In this document: positions 9,037 to 17,716 of the stretch, one piece after another | How positions within the stretch are numbered: position 1 is the first letter of the stretch | Layout of the letters: the number at the start of each line of letters is the position of its first letter | Origin: Ancylobacter sp. Lp-2 | GTDB taxonomy: Bacteria > Pseudomonadota > Alphaproteobacteria > Rhizobiales > Xanthobacteraceae | Length of the DNA stretch: 64,000 bases | Direction: 5' to 3' | NCBI RefSeq assembly: GCF_020523795.1 | Contig: NZ_JAJALI010000003.1 | Coordinates: 248,001-312,000, forward strand | Made by a program: the position numbers and the translations under genes | The notes under the pieces: generated by a model | What the model was told of the DNA's origin: nothing | Database searches by the model: none | Seen by the model: only the letters and a program-made list of their open reading frames with translations

Positions 9037-9843
9037 ATGGACACCGTCATCGAGAAGCCCGCCATAACCGACAAGATGTCGCGCGCCGAATATGAGCGCG
9101 AACTCGCCAAGCTGCATGCCGAACTGGTGAAGATGCAGGAATGGGTCAAGGCGACCGGCGCCAAGGTCTGCGTGCTGTTCGAGGGGCGCGACGGCGCCGG
9201 CAAGGGCGGCACCATCAAGGCGCTCACCGAGCGCGTCAGCCCGCGCGTGTTCCGCGTGGTCGCGCTGCCCCCGCCCAGCGACCGCGAGAAGTCGCAAATG
9301 TACGCCCAGCGCTACCTGCCGCACCTTCCGGCGGCGGGCGAGGTCGTGATCTTCGACCGCAGCTGGTACAACCGCGCCGGCGTCGAGCGGGTGATGGGCT
9401 TCTGCACCGACAAGCAGGCGCGCCGTTTCCTGGAGACCATCGGCGGCGTCGAGAAGATGATCACCGATTCCCGCATCATCCTCATCAAATACTGGCTTGA
9501 AGTCAGCCAGGAGGAGCAGACCCGCCGCATCGAGCAGCGCATCCGCGACCCGCGCAAGATCTGGAAGCTCTCGCCGATGGATCTCGAATCCTATAGCCGC
9601 TGGTACGATTATTCGCGGGCCCGCGACGAGATGTTCGCCGCGTCCGACACCGACTCCTCGCCGTGGCATGTGATCCAGTCCGATGACAAGAAGCGTACCC
9701 GGCTCAACATCATCGCCCATTTCCTGTCGCAGGTGCCCTACGAGGCCCTGGAACGGGAACCGGTCAAGCTGCCCAAGCGCCAGAAGCCGAAGGGCTATGT
9801 CGAGCCGCCCTATGACCGCCACCGGATACCGGAAGTGTTCTGA
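9037..9843 (+). CDS. ppk2: Polyphosphate kinase 2 (PPK2)
   Basis: Cytosolic kinase transferring phosphate between polyphosphate and nucleoside diphosphates or monophosphates. The protein has 268 residues, the one-domain PPK2 size. Walker A is LFEGRDGAGKGGTIK (about 48-62), Walker B with the lid entry is VVIFDRSWYNRAGVERVMGF (DRSW at 107-110), and MDLESYSRWYDYSRARD is conserved. It looks like a class I PPK2, but class cannot be settled by eye. The ATG follows a CAGGGAG ribosome site. Confidence 0.93.
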   Translation: MDTVIEKPAITDKMSRAEYERELAKLHAELVKMQEWVKATGAKVCVLFEGRDGAGKGGTIKALTERVSPRVFRVVALPPPSDREKSQMYAQRYLPHLPAAGEVVIFDRSWYNRAGVERVMGFCTDKQARRFLETIGGVEKMITDSRIILIKYWLEVSQEEQTRRIEQRIRDPRKIWKLSPMDLESYSRWYDYSRARDEMFAASDTDSSPWHVIQSDDKKRTRLNIIAHFLSQVPYEALEREPVKLPKRQKPKGYVEPPYDRHRIPEVF

Positions 9844-9855
9844 CGCGGCCCCGTA

Positions 9856-9880
9856 GGATCGGCAACGCCGTTGCCGATCC
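9856..9880 (+). terminator. Hairpin after ppk2
   Basis: An 11-bp perfect stem (GGATCGGCAAC pairing with GTTGCCGATCC) around a GCC loop begins 13 bases past the ppk2 stop. There is no U-tract, so it may be a transcript-end stabiliser or a weak terminator. Confidence 0.5.
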
Positions 9881-9986
9881 GCCCGCCCCGGCGCGCCGGC
9901 CGGCGCCATTCGTCGGGAAAAGACGCCGGCGACCGGCGCGATCATGCTGTCTTCGATCCCGGACATCCATCCGCGAGGAGAAGACG

Positions 9987-11234
9987 ATGGAACACCTGTC
10001 CCGCCGCAGCCTGCTGGCCGCTGGCGCCGTCGGCAGCGCCGCGCTCGCCGCCGGCAGCGCTCACGCCGCCAGCTTCGGCAATCCCGACGAGCCGCCGCAG
10101 GGCGCGGTCAATTCGACGCCCGGCGCCCTGTCCAATCCCGGCCCGCGCAACCCGGCGCTGGAACAACAGCTGCCCAGCTTCCAGAGCCCGCCGCCCACCG
10201 ATGTCGGCAACATGCCGATGATGTGGTCGTCCTTCAACATCATGCCCAAGCGCGTGCAGGGCGGCGGCTGGGCGCGGCAGGCCACCGCCACCGAATTCCC
10301 GGCGGCGAAGGAAGTGTCCGGCGTCAACATGCGGCTCGGTCCGGGGGGCATTCGCGAGATGCACTGGCACCTCGCCGGCGAATGGGCGCTGATGACCAAT
10401 GGCCGCTGCCGCATCACCGTGCTCGACCCGCAGGGCCGCGCCTATGTGCGCGACGTCGGCGCCGGCGATATCTGGTTCTTCCCGGCCGGCTACCCGCACT
10501 CGCTGCAAGGGCTCGGGCCGGAGGGCTGCGAATTCGTCATCGTCTTCGACGATGCCTATCAGTCGGAATATAACACGCTGCTGCTGAGCGACTGGTTCAT
10601 CCACACCCCGCCCAAGGTGCTCGGCCAGAATTTCGGTGTGCCGCCGGAGACGTTCGGCAAGATCCCGCTGCACGACCTCTGGATCTTCCAGGGCGAGGAG
10701 CCGCCGGCGCTTGCCGTCGACCAGGCGGCGGTCGCCTCCGGCGGCACCCCGCCCGAGCCCTTCACCTTCTCGCTGACCGGCACCACGCCGGTGATCGACG
10801 GTGCCGGCGGCAGCATCCACCTCGCCGACAGCACCACCTTCAAGGTGTCGAAGACCATCGCCGCGGCGATCGAGACCATCAAGCCCGGCGCGCTCAGGCG
10901 CATGCACTGGCACCCCAATGCCGACGAGTGGCAGTACTGGATCAAGGGCAAGGGACGCATGACGGTGTTCAATGCCGGCCCGCGCGCGCAGACCATCGAC
11001 TTCCAGGCCGGCGACCTCGGCGTGGTGCCGAGGAGCCAGGGCCACTACATCGAGAACACCGGCACCGAGGACATCCAGGTGCTGGCGGTATTCCGCGCCC
11101 CGGAATATCAGGAGATCGACCTGTCGAACTGGCTGGCCCACGCGCCGCCGGAGCTGGTCGCCCAGCACCTGAACATCGATCCGGCGGTCATCGCCCGCTT
11201 CCCCAAGGGGCAGCCCGGCATCCAGCCGGGCTGA
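9987..11234 (+). CDS. oxdC: Oxalate decarboxylase, bicupin, Tat-exported
   Basis: Mn-dependent enzyme converting oxalate to formate and CO2. The N-terminus MEHLSRRSLLAAGAVGSAALAAGSAHA is a twin-arginine signal peptide, so the mature protein should be periplasmic. Both cupin domains carry metal ligands: EMHWHLAGEW (H126, H128, E132) and RMHWHPNADEW (H307, H309, E314), with later histidines in PAGYPHSL and RSQGHYIEN. The lid reads SEYNT (193-197), keeping the glutamate of the SENST lid that in Bacillus OxdC favours decarboxylation over oxidation. Length 415 fits. Formate made here could feed the one-carbon metabolism implied by the H4MPT island, but that link is inference. Confidence 0.92.
   Translation: MEHLSRRSLLAAGAVGSAALAAGSAHAASFGNPDEPPQGAVNSTPGALSNPGPRNPALEQQLPSFQSPPPTDVGNMPMMWSSFNIMPKRVQGGGWARQATATEFPAAKEVSGVNMRLGPGGIREMHWHLAGEWALMTNGRCRITVLDPQGRAYVRDVGAGDIWFFPAGYPHSLQGLGPEGCEFVIVFDDAYQSEYNTLLLSDWFIHTPPKVLGQNFGVPPETFGKIPLHDLWIFQGEEPPALAVDQAAVASGGTPPEPFTFSLTGTTPVIDGAGGSIHLADSTTFKVSKTIAAAIETIKPGALRRMHWHPNADEWQYWIKGKGRMTVFNAGPRAQTIDFQAGDLGVVPRSQGHYIENTGTEDIQVLAVFRAPEYQEIDLSNWLAHAPPELVAQHLNIDPAVIARFPKGQPGIQPG
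11211..11233 (+). terminator. Hairpin overlapping the end of oxdC
   Basis: A 9-bp perfect stem (CAGCCCGGC/GCCGGGCTG) with a 5-base loop spans the last oxdC codons. An imperfect copy of the right half follows at about 11251-11270. No U-tract is present; this is a possible transcript 3' end. Confidence 0.35.
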
Positions 11235-11391
11235 TTGCTAGCGGGATCGCCGGCATCCTGCCGGGCTGATCGAGCGCAGGACCGAGGCAATGAGACCGCC
11301 TGCCCTCCGTTCCTCGCCGCAGGCAAGCCGGCACGATCCGGTTGCGGCCGGTGCCCCGCCCGTCCGATAAAGACGTGCGGGGCGATCGGGC

Positions 11392-11892
11392 GTGGAGACA
11401 GCGGTGGCAGCATCGTCGACCATCGAACTTCGCCCCGCCGATGAGGGGGATGTGCCGGCGCTCATTCGCCTTCTGCGACGTTCCTGGCTTGTCGCCTGGG
11501 CGCCCGAGCTGCCGTTCGAGGCCGTGCAGGCGTTCGCGTCCTTCGATCCCGCCCGCTCGCATGCCGAGACGGCGTGGCGGGATTTTACCGTCGCGATACG
11601 GAGCGACGACGGCACGCTCGTCGGCATGGTTCAGACTACCGACGATGTCGTGGACGCGCTGCATGTGGACCCGGCATGCTGGAACGGCGGCGTGGGAACG
11701 CGGCTGCTCGATGCCGCCGAGCGCCGGATCGCACGCACCCATCCCGTGGCGCGGCTGGAGGTCCGTCACTTCAACACGCGGGCGCGCACTTTCTATAAGC
11801 GGTGCGGCTGGGTCGAGATACGGCGCTACGCCGGGACCGAATGCGGGTCCCCGGTCGAGAACATCGAGATGCGGAAGATCTTGCGAACGTAA
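11392..11892 (+). CDS. GNAT-family N-acetyltransferase
   Basis: Predicted acetyl-CoA-dependent acetyltransferase of 166 residues. The acetyl-CoA binding region is seen as LHVDPACWNGGVGTRLLDAAERRI (about 90-115), followed by RLEVRHFNTRARTFYKRCGW, the usual beta-bulge and final helix of GNAT folds. The start is a GTG (11392); another GTG at 11404 is possible. Substrate unknown. It stands alone between oxdC and gabD. Confidence 0.82.
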   Translation: METAVAASSTIELRPADEGDVPALIRLLRRSWLVAWAPELPFEAVQAFASFDPARSHAETAWRDFTVAIRSDDGTLVGMVQTTDDVVDALHVDPACWNGGVGTRLLDAAERRIARTHPVARLEVRHFNTRARTFYKRCGWVEIRRYAGTECGSPVENIEMRKILRT

Positions 11893-12051
11893 AGTCTTGC
11901 GGACGTATGGCGGAAATCGCCTGCCTCCACCACCGCCGATGCGCGGACGGCTTTCCTCCGGCGGCCGGACGGCGTTACAAGGTCTGCCTTACTTCGACCT
12001 TGTGCGTCCGGCGCGCCGGCCCGACCGGCGGCCGCCATTCGGAGAATTCCC

Positions 12052-13500
12052 GTGCTGACACTGAAGGATCCCAGCCTGCTGCGCGACGACTGCCTTGTGG
12101 GCGGTAGCTGGATCGGCGCCGAGAGCACCATCGAGGTCCGTAATCCCGCGACTGGCGAGCTCGTCGGCACCGTGCCGAATTTCGGCGCCGCGGAGACCCG
12201 CGCCGCCATTGCCGCGGCCGACGCCGCCTGGCCGGAATGGCGTGCCCGCACCGCCAAGGAGCGCGCCGCCGTGCTGCGCCGCTGGTTCGAGCTGATCATG
12301 GCCAACCAGGACGACCTCGGCGCCATCATGACCGCCGAGCAGGGCAAGCCGCTTGCCGAGGCCAAGGGCGAGATCGCCTATGCCGGCTCCTTCGTCGAGT
12401 GGTTCGCCGAGGAAGGCAAGCGCATCTATGGCGACATTATCCCGGCGCCGGCCAAGGGCCAGCGCATCGTCGTCACCAAGGAGCCTATCGGCGTCTGCGC
12501 CGCCATCACCCCGTGGAATTTCCCGGCGGCGATGATTACACGCAAGGCCGGCCCGGCGCTCGCCGCCGGCTGCACCATGGTGGTGAAGCCGGCCTCGCAG
12601 ACCCCGCTCACCGCGCTCGCCCTCGCCGTGCTCGCCGAGCGCGCCGGCGTGCCGGCCGGCGTGCTCTCGGTGATCACCGGCTCGGCTCGCGCCATCGGCG
12701 GCGAGATGACCTCCAACCCGACGGTGCGCAAGCTCACCTTCACCGGCTCCACCGAGGTAGGCCGGGTGCTGATGGAGCAGACCGCCGCCACCATCAAGAA
12801 GGTGTCGATGGAGCTCGGCGGCAACGCCCCCTTCATCGTCTTCGAGGACGCCGATCTCGACGCGGCGGTGGAAGGCGCCATCCTCTCCAAGTACCGCAAT
12901 GCCGGCCAGACCTGCGTCTGCGCCAACCGGCTCTATGTCCACGCCAAGGTCTATGACGCCTTCGCCGAGAAGCTGGTGAAGGCGGTTTCGGCGCTGAAGG
13001 TCGGCGACGGCACGGCAGAGGGTGTGCGCATCGGGCCGCTGATCGACGAGACGGCGGTGGAGAAGGTCGAGGAGCACATCGCCGACGCGGTGGGCAAGGG
13101 CGCGAAGGTGGCGCTCGGCGGCAAGCGCCACGCGCTCGGCCATTCCTTCTTCGAGCCGACCATCCTCGTCGACGTGAAGCCGGAAATGGCGGTGTCGCGT
13201 GAGGAAACCTTCGGCCCGCTGGCGCCGCTGTTCCGCTTCGAGACCGAGGACGAGGTGGTCGCGCTCGCCAACAATACCGAGTTCGGCCTCGCCAGCTATT
13301 TCTACGCCCGCGACCTCGGCCGGGTGTGGCGGGTGGCAGAAAAGCTGGAATACGGCATCGTCGGCGTGAACACCGGCCTGATCTCCAACGAGGTCGCGCC
13401 GTTCGGCGGCGTGAAGCAGTCCGGCCTCGGCCGCGAAGGCTCGCATTACGGCATCGAGGACTATGTCGTGGTGAAGTACATCAACATGGCCGGGATCTGA
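12052..13500 (+). CDS. gabD: Succinate-semialdehyde dehydrogenase (NADP-type aldehyde dehydrogenase)
   Basis: Oxidises succinate semialdehyde to succinate, the last step of the GABA shunt. 482 residues, as in GabD. Motifs: ITPWNFPAAMITRKAGPALAAG (cofactor site), FTGSTEVGR, the general-base glutamate in MELGGNAPFIVF, the catalytic cysteine in NAGQTCVCANR, and EETFGPLAPLF. Similarity is high along the whole length, including the C-terminal EDYVVVKYINM. The start is GTG 12052 (reads LTLKDPSLLRDDCLVGGSW). No GABA transaminase is adjacent. A second, more divergent ALDH lies at 28490-29947. Confidence 0.9.
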   Translation: MLTLKDPSLLRDDCLVGGSWIGAESTIEVRNPATGELVGTVPNFGAAETRAAIAAADAAWPEWRARTAKERAAVLRRWFELIMANQDDLGAIMTAEQGKPLAEAKGEIAYAGSFVEWFAEEGKRIYGDIIPAPAKGQRIVVTKEPIGVCAAITPWNFPAAMITRKAGPALAAGCTMVVKPASQTPLTALALAVLAERAGVPAGVLSVITGSARAIGGEMTSNPTVRKLTFTGSTEVGRVLMEQTAATIKKVSMELGGNAPFIVFEDADLDAAVEGAILSKYRNAGQTCVCANRLYVHAKVYDAFAEKLVKAVSALKVGDGTAEGVRIGPLIDETAVEKVEEHIADAVGKGAKVALGGKRHALGHSFFEPTILVDVKPEMAVSREETFGPLAPLFRFETEDEVVALANNTEFGLASYFYARDLGRVWRVAEKLEYGIVGVNTGLISNEVAPFGGVKQSGLGREGSHYGIEDYVVVKYINMAGI

Positions 13501-13526
13501 TCCCGGCCCACCGGGCGGCCGGGATC
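13499..13526. terminator. Hairpin between convergent gabD and the proC-like gene
   Basis: A 10-bp stem (GATCCCGGCC/GGCCGGGATC) with an 8-base loop starts inside the gabD stop codon and ends 10 bases before the stop of the opposing gene, so it could end both transcripts. No clear U-tract. Confidence 0.45.
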
Positions 13527-13536
13527 TCCCGGCCGC

Positions 13537-14319
13537 TCACCCCTTCGGCTTCGAGGGAACGTGCTTCTCGATCGCGTCGAGCGCCTTGCCGACCTCGTCG
13601 AACCAGCCCTGCCGCAGCAGATAGCCACGGCCGCATTCGTTGAGCCCGCCGGCGGTCTCGTGATGCACCGGATCGACCGGCTCGCCGCGACGCGCAGCAT
13701 CGAGGCCGAGCTCGCCCAGGCCGGCGAACAGCGAGCGCACATAGAGCGCCGCCATCGCTTCGGGGAGGCCGCGCGTCTCCAGCCAGCCGATGACGCGGTT
13801 CTGCAATTCGTAATGCGACGACATCACCGCGCTGGCATGGCCGATTGAGGTCAGCTCGCTCTCCTTGTCGACGACGATCAGGTCGCCCAGCCTGCCGAAC
13901 AGTTCCTCGACCCGCGCATTGGCGGGATGGATCACCACCGGCCCCTTGCGGAAGCGGATCGGCGGCAGCGGGATCACCCGCACCACCGTCTCGGCCGGCG
14001 CCACCAGCGCCTTCACGCTCTCAATCGGCGCGCCGGCGATGAAACTGACGATCAGCTGCCCGGGGCGGAACGCCAGCTCCGCCGTCACCTCGGCCAGCTG
14101 CTTCGGCAGCACCGCGAGCACGACGACGTCGCTGCGCTCGACCACCTCGGCATTGCCTGCGCAGCGCTCCACCGCCTCATGCGCCTGCGCCAGCCGGCGC
14201 GAGACCGCCTCCGAGCGCGGCGACAGGAGGATGCGGCAGCGGCCGGCGTGAGTTTGCAAGAGGCCGGTGACCACCGCCTCGGTGAGCGTGCCGGTTCCGA
14301 CGAATCCGATGGTGAGCAT
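13537..14319 (-). CDS. Pyrroline-5-carboxylate reductase-like protein
   Basis: Rossmann-fold NAD(P)-dependent oxidoreductase of 260 residues. It begins MLTIGFVGTGTLTEAVVTGL, giving the dinucleotide-binding GxGxxxxA/G signature, and carries ProC-like segments VVLAVLPKQLAEV, VRVIPLPPIRFRKGPVVIHP and the C-terminal ETAGGLNECGRGYL. The canonical ProC C-terminal signature (GxGLSGSGPAY) is not obvious; HASAVMSSHYELQ sits in that position, so the substrate may differ from P5C. The frame is open further upstream, but ATG 14319 matches the fold start. It lies downstream of the Lrp gene in the same direction, near alr-dadA, which points to an imine or amino-acid role. Confidence 0.75.
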   Translation of the reverse strand: MLTIGFVGTGTLTEAVVTGLLQTHAGRCRILLSPRSEAVSRRLAQAHEAVERCAGNAEVVERSDVVVLAVLPKQLAEVTAELAFRPGQLIVSFIAGAPIESVKALVAPAETVVRVIPLPPIRFRKGPVVIHPANARVEELFGRLGDLIVVDKESELTSIGHASAVMSSHYELQNRVIGWLETRGLPEAMAALYVRSLFAGLGELGLDAARRGEPVDPVHHETAGGLNECGRGYLLRQGWFDEVGKALDAIEKHVPSKPKG

Positions 14320-14421
14320 GGGGCGATCCGTATTGCTGCGAGATTTCCTGGACGATTTCCTGGGCGCCGCCGGTATAGGCCCTCGCCGCCGCGCGGCAAA
14401 CAACCTCCGGGCCCGCCTCGC

Positions 14422-14877
14422 TCAGCGCCGCTTCGCCGCCATCACGTTGCGGATCGAGAAGCTCGAATGGATACGCAGCACGCCGGGCAAGGTCGAGAGA
14501 ATCTCGGTATGCACCCGCTCGAACTCGCCGGCATTCTCCACCTCCACCCGCAGCAGGTAATCCGAGCCGCCGGTCATCAGGTAGCATTCGCGGATCTCGG
14601 GATGGCGGCGCACCGCCGTCTCGAAGCGGGTGAGGTAGTCCTCGGTCTGCCGCTCCAGCGTGATGTTGACGATCACCGCCATGCCGGGGTCGCGCGCCGA
14701 ATGGTCGACGATGGCCGTGTAGCCGCGGATCACCCCGCTATGTTCCATCAGCTTGATGCGCCGGAGGCAGCTCGACGGCGACAGCCCGACCTCCTCGGCG
14801 ATCTTCGCCGTGCTCATGCGGGCGTCGAGGCGCAGCAGGCGGAGAATCTCACGGTCGACGGGGTCGAGGGCGGACAT
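14422..14877 (-). CDS. Lrp/AsnC-family regulator (DadR-like)
   Basis: Feast/famine transcription factor of about 151 residues. N-terminal HTH: DPVDREILRLLRLDARMSTAKIAEEVGLSPSSCLRRIKLME. C-terminal ligand-binding RAM domain: VIVNITLERQ, ECYLMTGGSDYLLRVEV. The chosen start MSALDPVDRE (14877) matches the family; an ATG at 14922 would add 15 residues. It is divergent from alr-dadA, the arrangement in which DadR-type regulators control alanine/D-amino-acid catabolism in response to alanine. Control of the dad genes here is inferred from that layout. Confidence 0.9.
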   Translation of the reverse strand: MSALDPVDREILRLLRLDARMSTAKIAEEVGLSPSSCLRRIKLMEHSGVIRGYTAIVDHSARDPGMAVIVNITLERQTEDYLTRFETAVRRHPEIRECYLMTGGSDYLLRVEVENAGEFERVHTEILSTLPGVLRIHSSFSIRNVMAAKRR

Positions 14878-15005
14878 GGCGGAATCGTCCGTTTCTTGAT
14901 CGGTTCGTGCATGAAATACCAAACACCGGAATTTCCAAGCACGAAATGACCGGCAATTGCGCGATCGGCGCGCTACGCTTCTTTATTCCTGTAGAGAGGT
15001 GTCGC

Positions 15006-16124
15006 ATGTTCGCGGATATTGCCGAGCGGCCGATCGTCGATGCCGCCTCCGGGGTTCTCACCATCGATCTCACGGCGCTGGCGGCGAATTACCGCCTGCT
15101 CCAGGCCCGGCTCGCGCCGGCCCGCGCCGCCGGCGTGGTCAAGGCCGATGCCTATGGGCTCGGCGCCTCTCGCGTCGCCCCGGCGCTCTATGCCGCCGGC
15201 TGCCGCGACTTCTTCGTCGCCCATCTCGGCGAGGCGCTGCGGCTGCGCCCGCTGCTGGCCGGCGACGCCCGCCTCTATGTGCTCAACGGCCTGCAACCGG
15301 GCGCCGAGGCCGCCTGCGCCGAGGCCGGCATCGTGCCGGTGCTCAACTCGCTCGACCAGGTCGACAACTGGGTGGCACTCGCCCGTGCGCGCGGCATCAC
15401 CCTGCCCGCCCTGCTGCAGTTCGACAGCGGCATGTGCCGGCTCGGCCTGGAGCCGCAGGAGGCCGAGGCGCTCGCGGCCGATCCGGCCCGGCACGCCGGC
15501 CTCGAGATCCTGCACGTGATGAGCCATCTCGCCTGCGCCGACGAGCCGGACAACGCGCAGAACGCCGAGCAGCTCGCCGCCTTCGAGCGTCTCGCCGCGC
15601 TGTTTCCGGCCGCGACGCCCTGCTTCGCCAATTCCGGCGGCAGCTTCCTCGGCGCCGCCTATGCCGGTTCGCTCGCCCGTCCCGGCCTCGCGCTCTATGG
15701 CGGCGCGCCGTTCGGCGGCCTGCCCAATCCGATGGCCCCGGTGGTGCACCTCGACGTTCCGGTGATCCAGACCCGCACGGTGCCGGCCGGCTCGCGCATC
15801 GGCTATGGCGGGCGCTTCGTCGCCCCGACGCAGATGCGCCTCGCCACCATCGGCGCCGGCTATGCCGATGGCCTGCCCCGCCATTTGTCGGACCGCGGCG
15901 CCGCCTGGTTCGGCGACGTCCGGCTGCCCATCGTCGGGCGGGTGTCGATGGACAGCATCATTCTCGACATCAGCGCGCTACCGGCCGGCTCCTTGCATCT
16001 CGGCAGCCTGGTCGAGGTCGTCGGGCCGCACCAGACGCTGGAAGACGTCGCCGAGGCGGCCGGTACCATCGCCTATGAGGTCCTGACCCGTCTCGGCGCC
16101 CGCTACCACCGCATCTACCGCTGA
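15006..16124 (+). CDS. dadX: Alanine racemase (catabolic, DadX-like)
   Basis: PLP enzyme interconverting L- and D-alanine. 372 residues. The PLP lysine is in [11 protein letters not shown] (K46), substrate motifs include [20 protein letters not shown] and RPGLALYGG, and the second-domain catalytic tyrosine is in SRIGYGGRF. The next gene, 38 bases downstream, is dadA, and an Lrp regulator diverges from it, so I infer the catabolic racemase of a dadR-dadX-dadA locus rather than the cell-wall Alr. An earlier in-frame start exists at 14907, but the homology begins after ATG 15006. Confidence 0.9.
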   Translation: MFADIAERPIVDAASGVLTIDLTALAANYRLLQARLAPARAAGVVKADAYGLGASRVAPALYAAGCRDFFVAHLGEALRLRPLLAGDARLYVLNGLQPGAEAACAEAGIVPVLNSLDQVDNWVALARARGITLPALLQFDSGMCRLGLEPQEAEALAADPARHAGLEILHVMSHLACADEPDNAQNAEQLAAFERLAALFPAATPCFANSGGSFLGAAYAGSLARPGLALYGGAPFGGLPNPMAPVVHLDVPVIQTRTVPAGSRIGYGGRFVAPTQMRLATIGAGYADGLPRHLSDRGAAWFGDVRLPIVGRVSMDSIILDISALPAGSLHLGSLVEVVGPHQTLEDVAEAAGTIAYEVLTRLGARYHRIYR

Positions 16125-16162
16125 CGGCCGGCAAACGGCCGCAAGAACAACAGGGGCCTTCC

Positions 16163-17416
16163 ATGAAGATCGTCATCCTCGGCGCCGGCGTGATCGGCGT
16201 CACCACGGCGTGGTACCTTGCCAAGTCCGGCCACCAGGTCACGGTCCTCGACCGCCAGACCGGCCCGGCGCTGGAGACCAGCTTCGGCAATGCCGGCGAG
16301 GTGTCGCCCGGTTATTCCTCGCCCTGGGCCGCGCCCGGCATTCCGCAGAAGGCGGTCAAGTGGCTGTTCATGAAGCACGCGCCGCTGATCATCCGGCCGA
16401 TGACCGATGCCGCCACCTGGCGCTGGGTGCTGGCAATGCTGCGCAACTGCACCTCCGAGCGCTATGCGGTGAACAAGGGCCGCATGGTCCGCATCGCCGA
16501 ATATAGCCGCGACTGCCTCGAGGGACTGCGCGCCGAGACCGGCATCCACTATGACGAGCGCATGCAGGGCACGCTTCAGGTCTTCCGCGACCAGAAGCAG
16601 CTCGACGGCATCGGCAAGGACATCGAGGTCCTGAAGGCCGACGGCGTGCCCTTCAACGTGCTCGATCCGGCCGGCTGCGTCGCCGCCGAGCCCGGCCTCG
16701 CGCCGGTGAAGCACAAGATCGTCGGCGGCCTGCAACTGCCCGGCGACGAGACCGGCGACTGCTTCAAGTTCACCAACGCGCTGCACAAGCTCTGCGAGCA
16801 GGCCGGCGTGACCTTCCGCTTCGGCATCGACATCCGCCGGCTCAAATATCAGGGCGAGCGCATCGTCGCGGTGGAGACCAGTCTCGGCGACGTCGAGGCC
16901 GATACCTATGTGCTGGCGCTCGGCAGCTACGCCCCGGCGCTAGTGAAGCCGCTCGGGCTCGACCTGCCGGTCTATCCGGTGAAGGGCTATTCCATCACCG
17001 TGCCGATCGTGAACGAGGCGCGCGCCCCGGTCTCCACGGTGATGGACGAGACCTACAAGGTCGCGATCACCCGCCTCGGCGACCGCATCCGCGTCGGCGG
17101 CATGGCGGAGATCGCCGGCTTCAACCTCGACCTGCCCCCGGCCCGCCGCGCCACGCTGGAGCATTCGGTCGAAGACCTGTTCGGCGGCGCCGGCGACCAG
17201 AAGCGGGCGACGTTCTGGACCGGCCTGCGGCCGATGACGCCGGACGGCACCCCGGTGATCGGCCCGACCCGCTACGGCAATCTCTACATCAATGGCGGCC
17301 ACGGCACGCTTGGCTGGACCATGTCCTGCGGCTCCGGCAAGGTGCTGGCGGACCTGATCAACCGGGTGAAGCCGGCGATCGAGACCGCCGACCTCGCACT
17401 GTCGCGCTACCGCTAG
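16163..17416 (+). CDS. dadA: D-amino acid dehydrogenase small subunit
   Basis: Membrane-associated FAD enzyme deaminating D-alanine and other D-amino acids to 2-oxo acids, passing electrons to the respiratory chain. 417 residues. The FAD-binding start is [20 protein letters not shown], followed by family segments [20 protein letters not shown] and the C-terminal [41 protein letters not shown], all typical of DadA. It follows the racemase with 38 bases between, so L-alanine can be racemised and then oxidised by the pair. Confidence 0.94.
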   Translation: MKIVILGAGVIGVTTAWYLAKSGHQVTVLDRQTGPALETSFGNAGEVSPGYSSPWAAPGIPQKAVKWLFMKHAPLIIRPMTDAATWRWVLAMLRNCTSERYAVNKGRMVRIAEYSRDCLEGLRAETGIHYDERMQGTLQVFRDQKQLDGIGKDIEVLKADGVPFNVLDPAGCVAAEPGLAPVKHKIVGGLQLPGDETGDCFKFTNALHKLCEQAGVTFRFGIDIRRLKYQGERIVAVETSLGDVEADTYVLALGSYAPALVKPLGLDLPVYPVKGYSITVPIVNEARAPVSTVMDETYKVAITRLGDRIRVGGMAEIAGFNLDLPPARRATLEHSVEDLFGGAGDQKRATFWTGLRPMTPDGTPVIGPTRYGNLYINGGHGTLGWTMSCGSGKVLADLINRVKPAIETADLALSRYR

Positions 17417-17716
17417 CGCCCTCTCCGATCAGGTGGAATCACCTGATCGATAGGAATATGCCTAGCGCCGGCTTCGGCGCTCGCCTCCGGGGATCGTGAA
17501 CACTGCATGGCAGGGTCGGCGATCTCGGGGGTTGCGGGGAGCGCCGAATTCCGCGATGCCGGGTCCAGGGGCCGCTTCCCGTCCGGGGCCCGCGCAAGAG
17601 CCTTCCGCCGGCCAAGAGCCTTTCATGCTGAACCCCTCCATGGCATCGCCCTTCACGCGGACACGCATCGCCGCCGCGCGCGTCCTCCTTCCCGGCCGCA
17701 TCGCGGGATCCGGCCG
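17417..17716. repeat. 300-base gap after dadA with palindromic hairpins
   Basis: The gap holds a perfect 10-bp stem at 17426-17449 (CGATCAGGTG, loop GAAT, CACCTGATCG) nine bases after the dadA stop, and a shorter one at 17464-17481 (AGCGCCG/CGGCGCT). The first resembles short dispersed intergenic palindromes common in Hyphomicrobiales; copy number was not checked. It may also serve as the dadA transcript end. No convincing gene is present in the rest. Confidence 0.45.
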
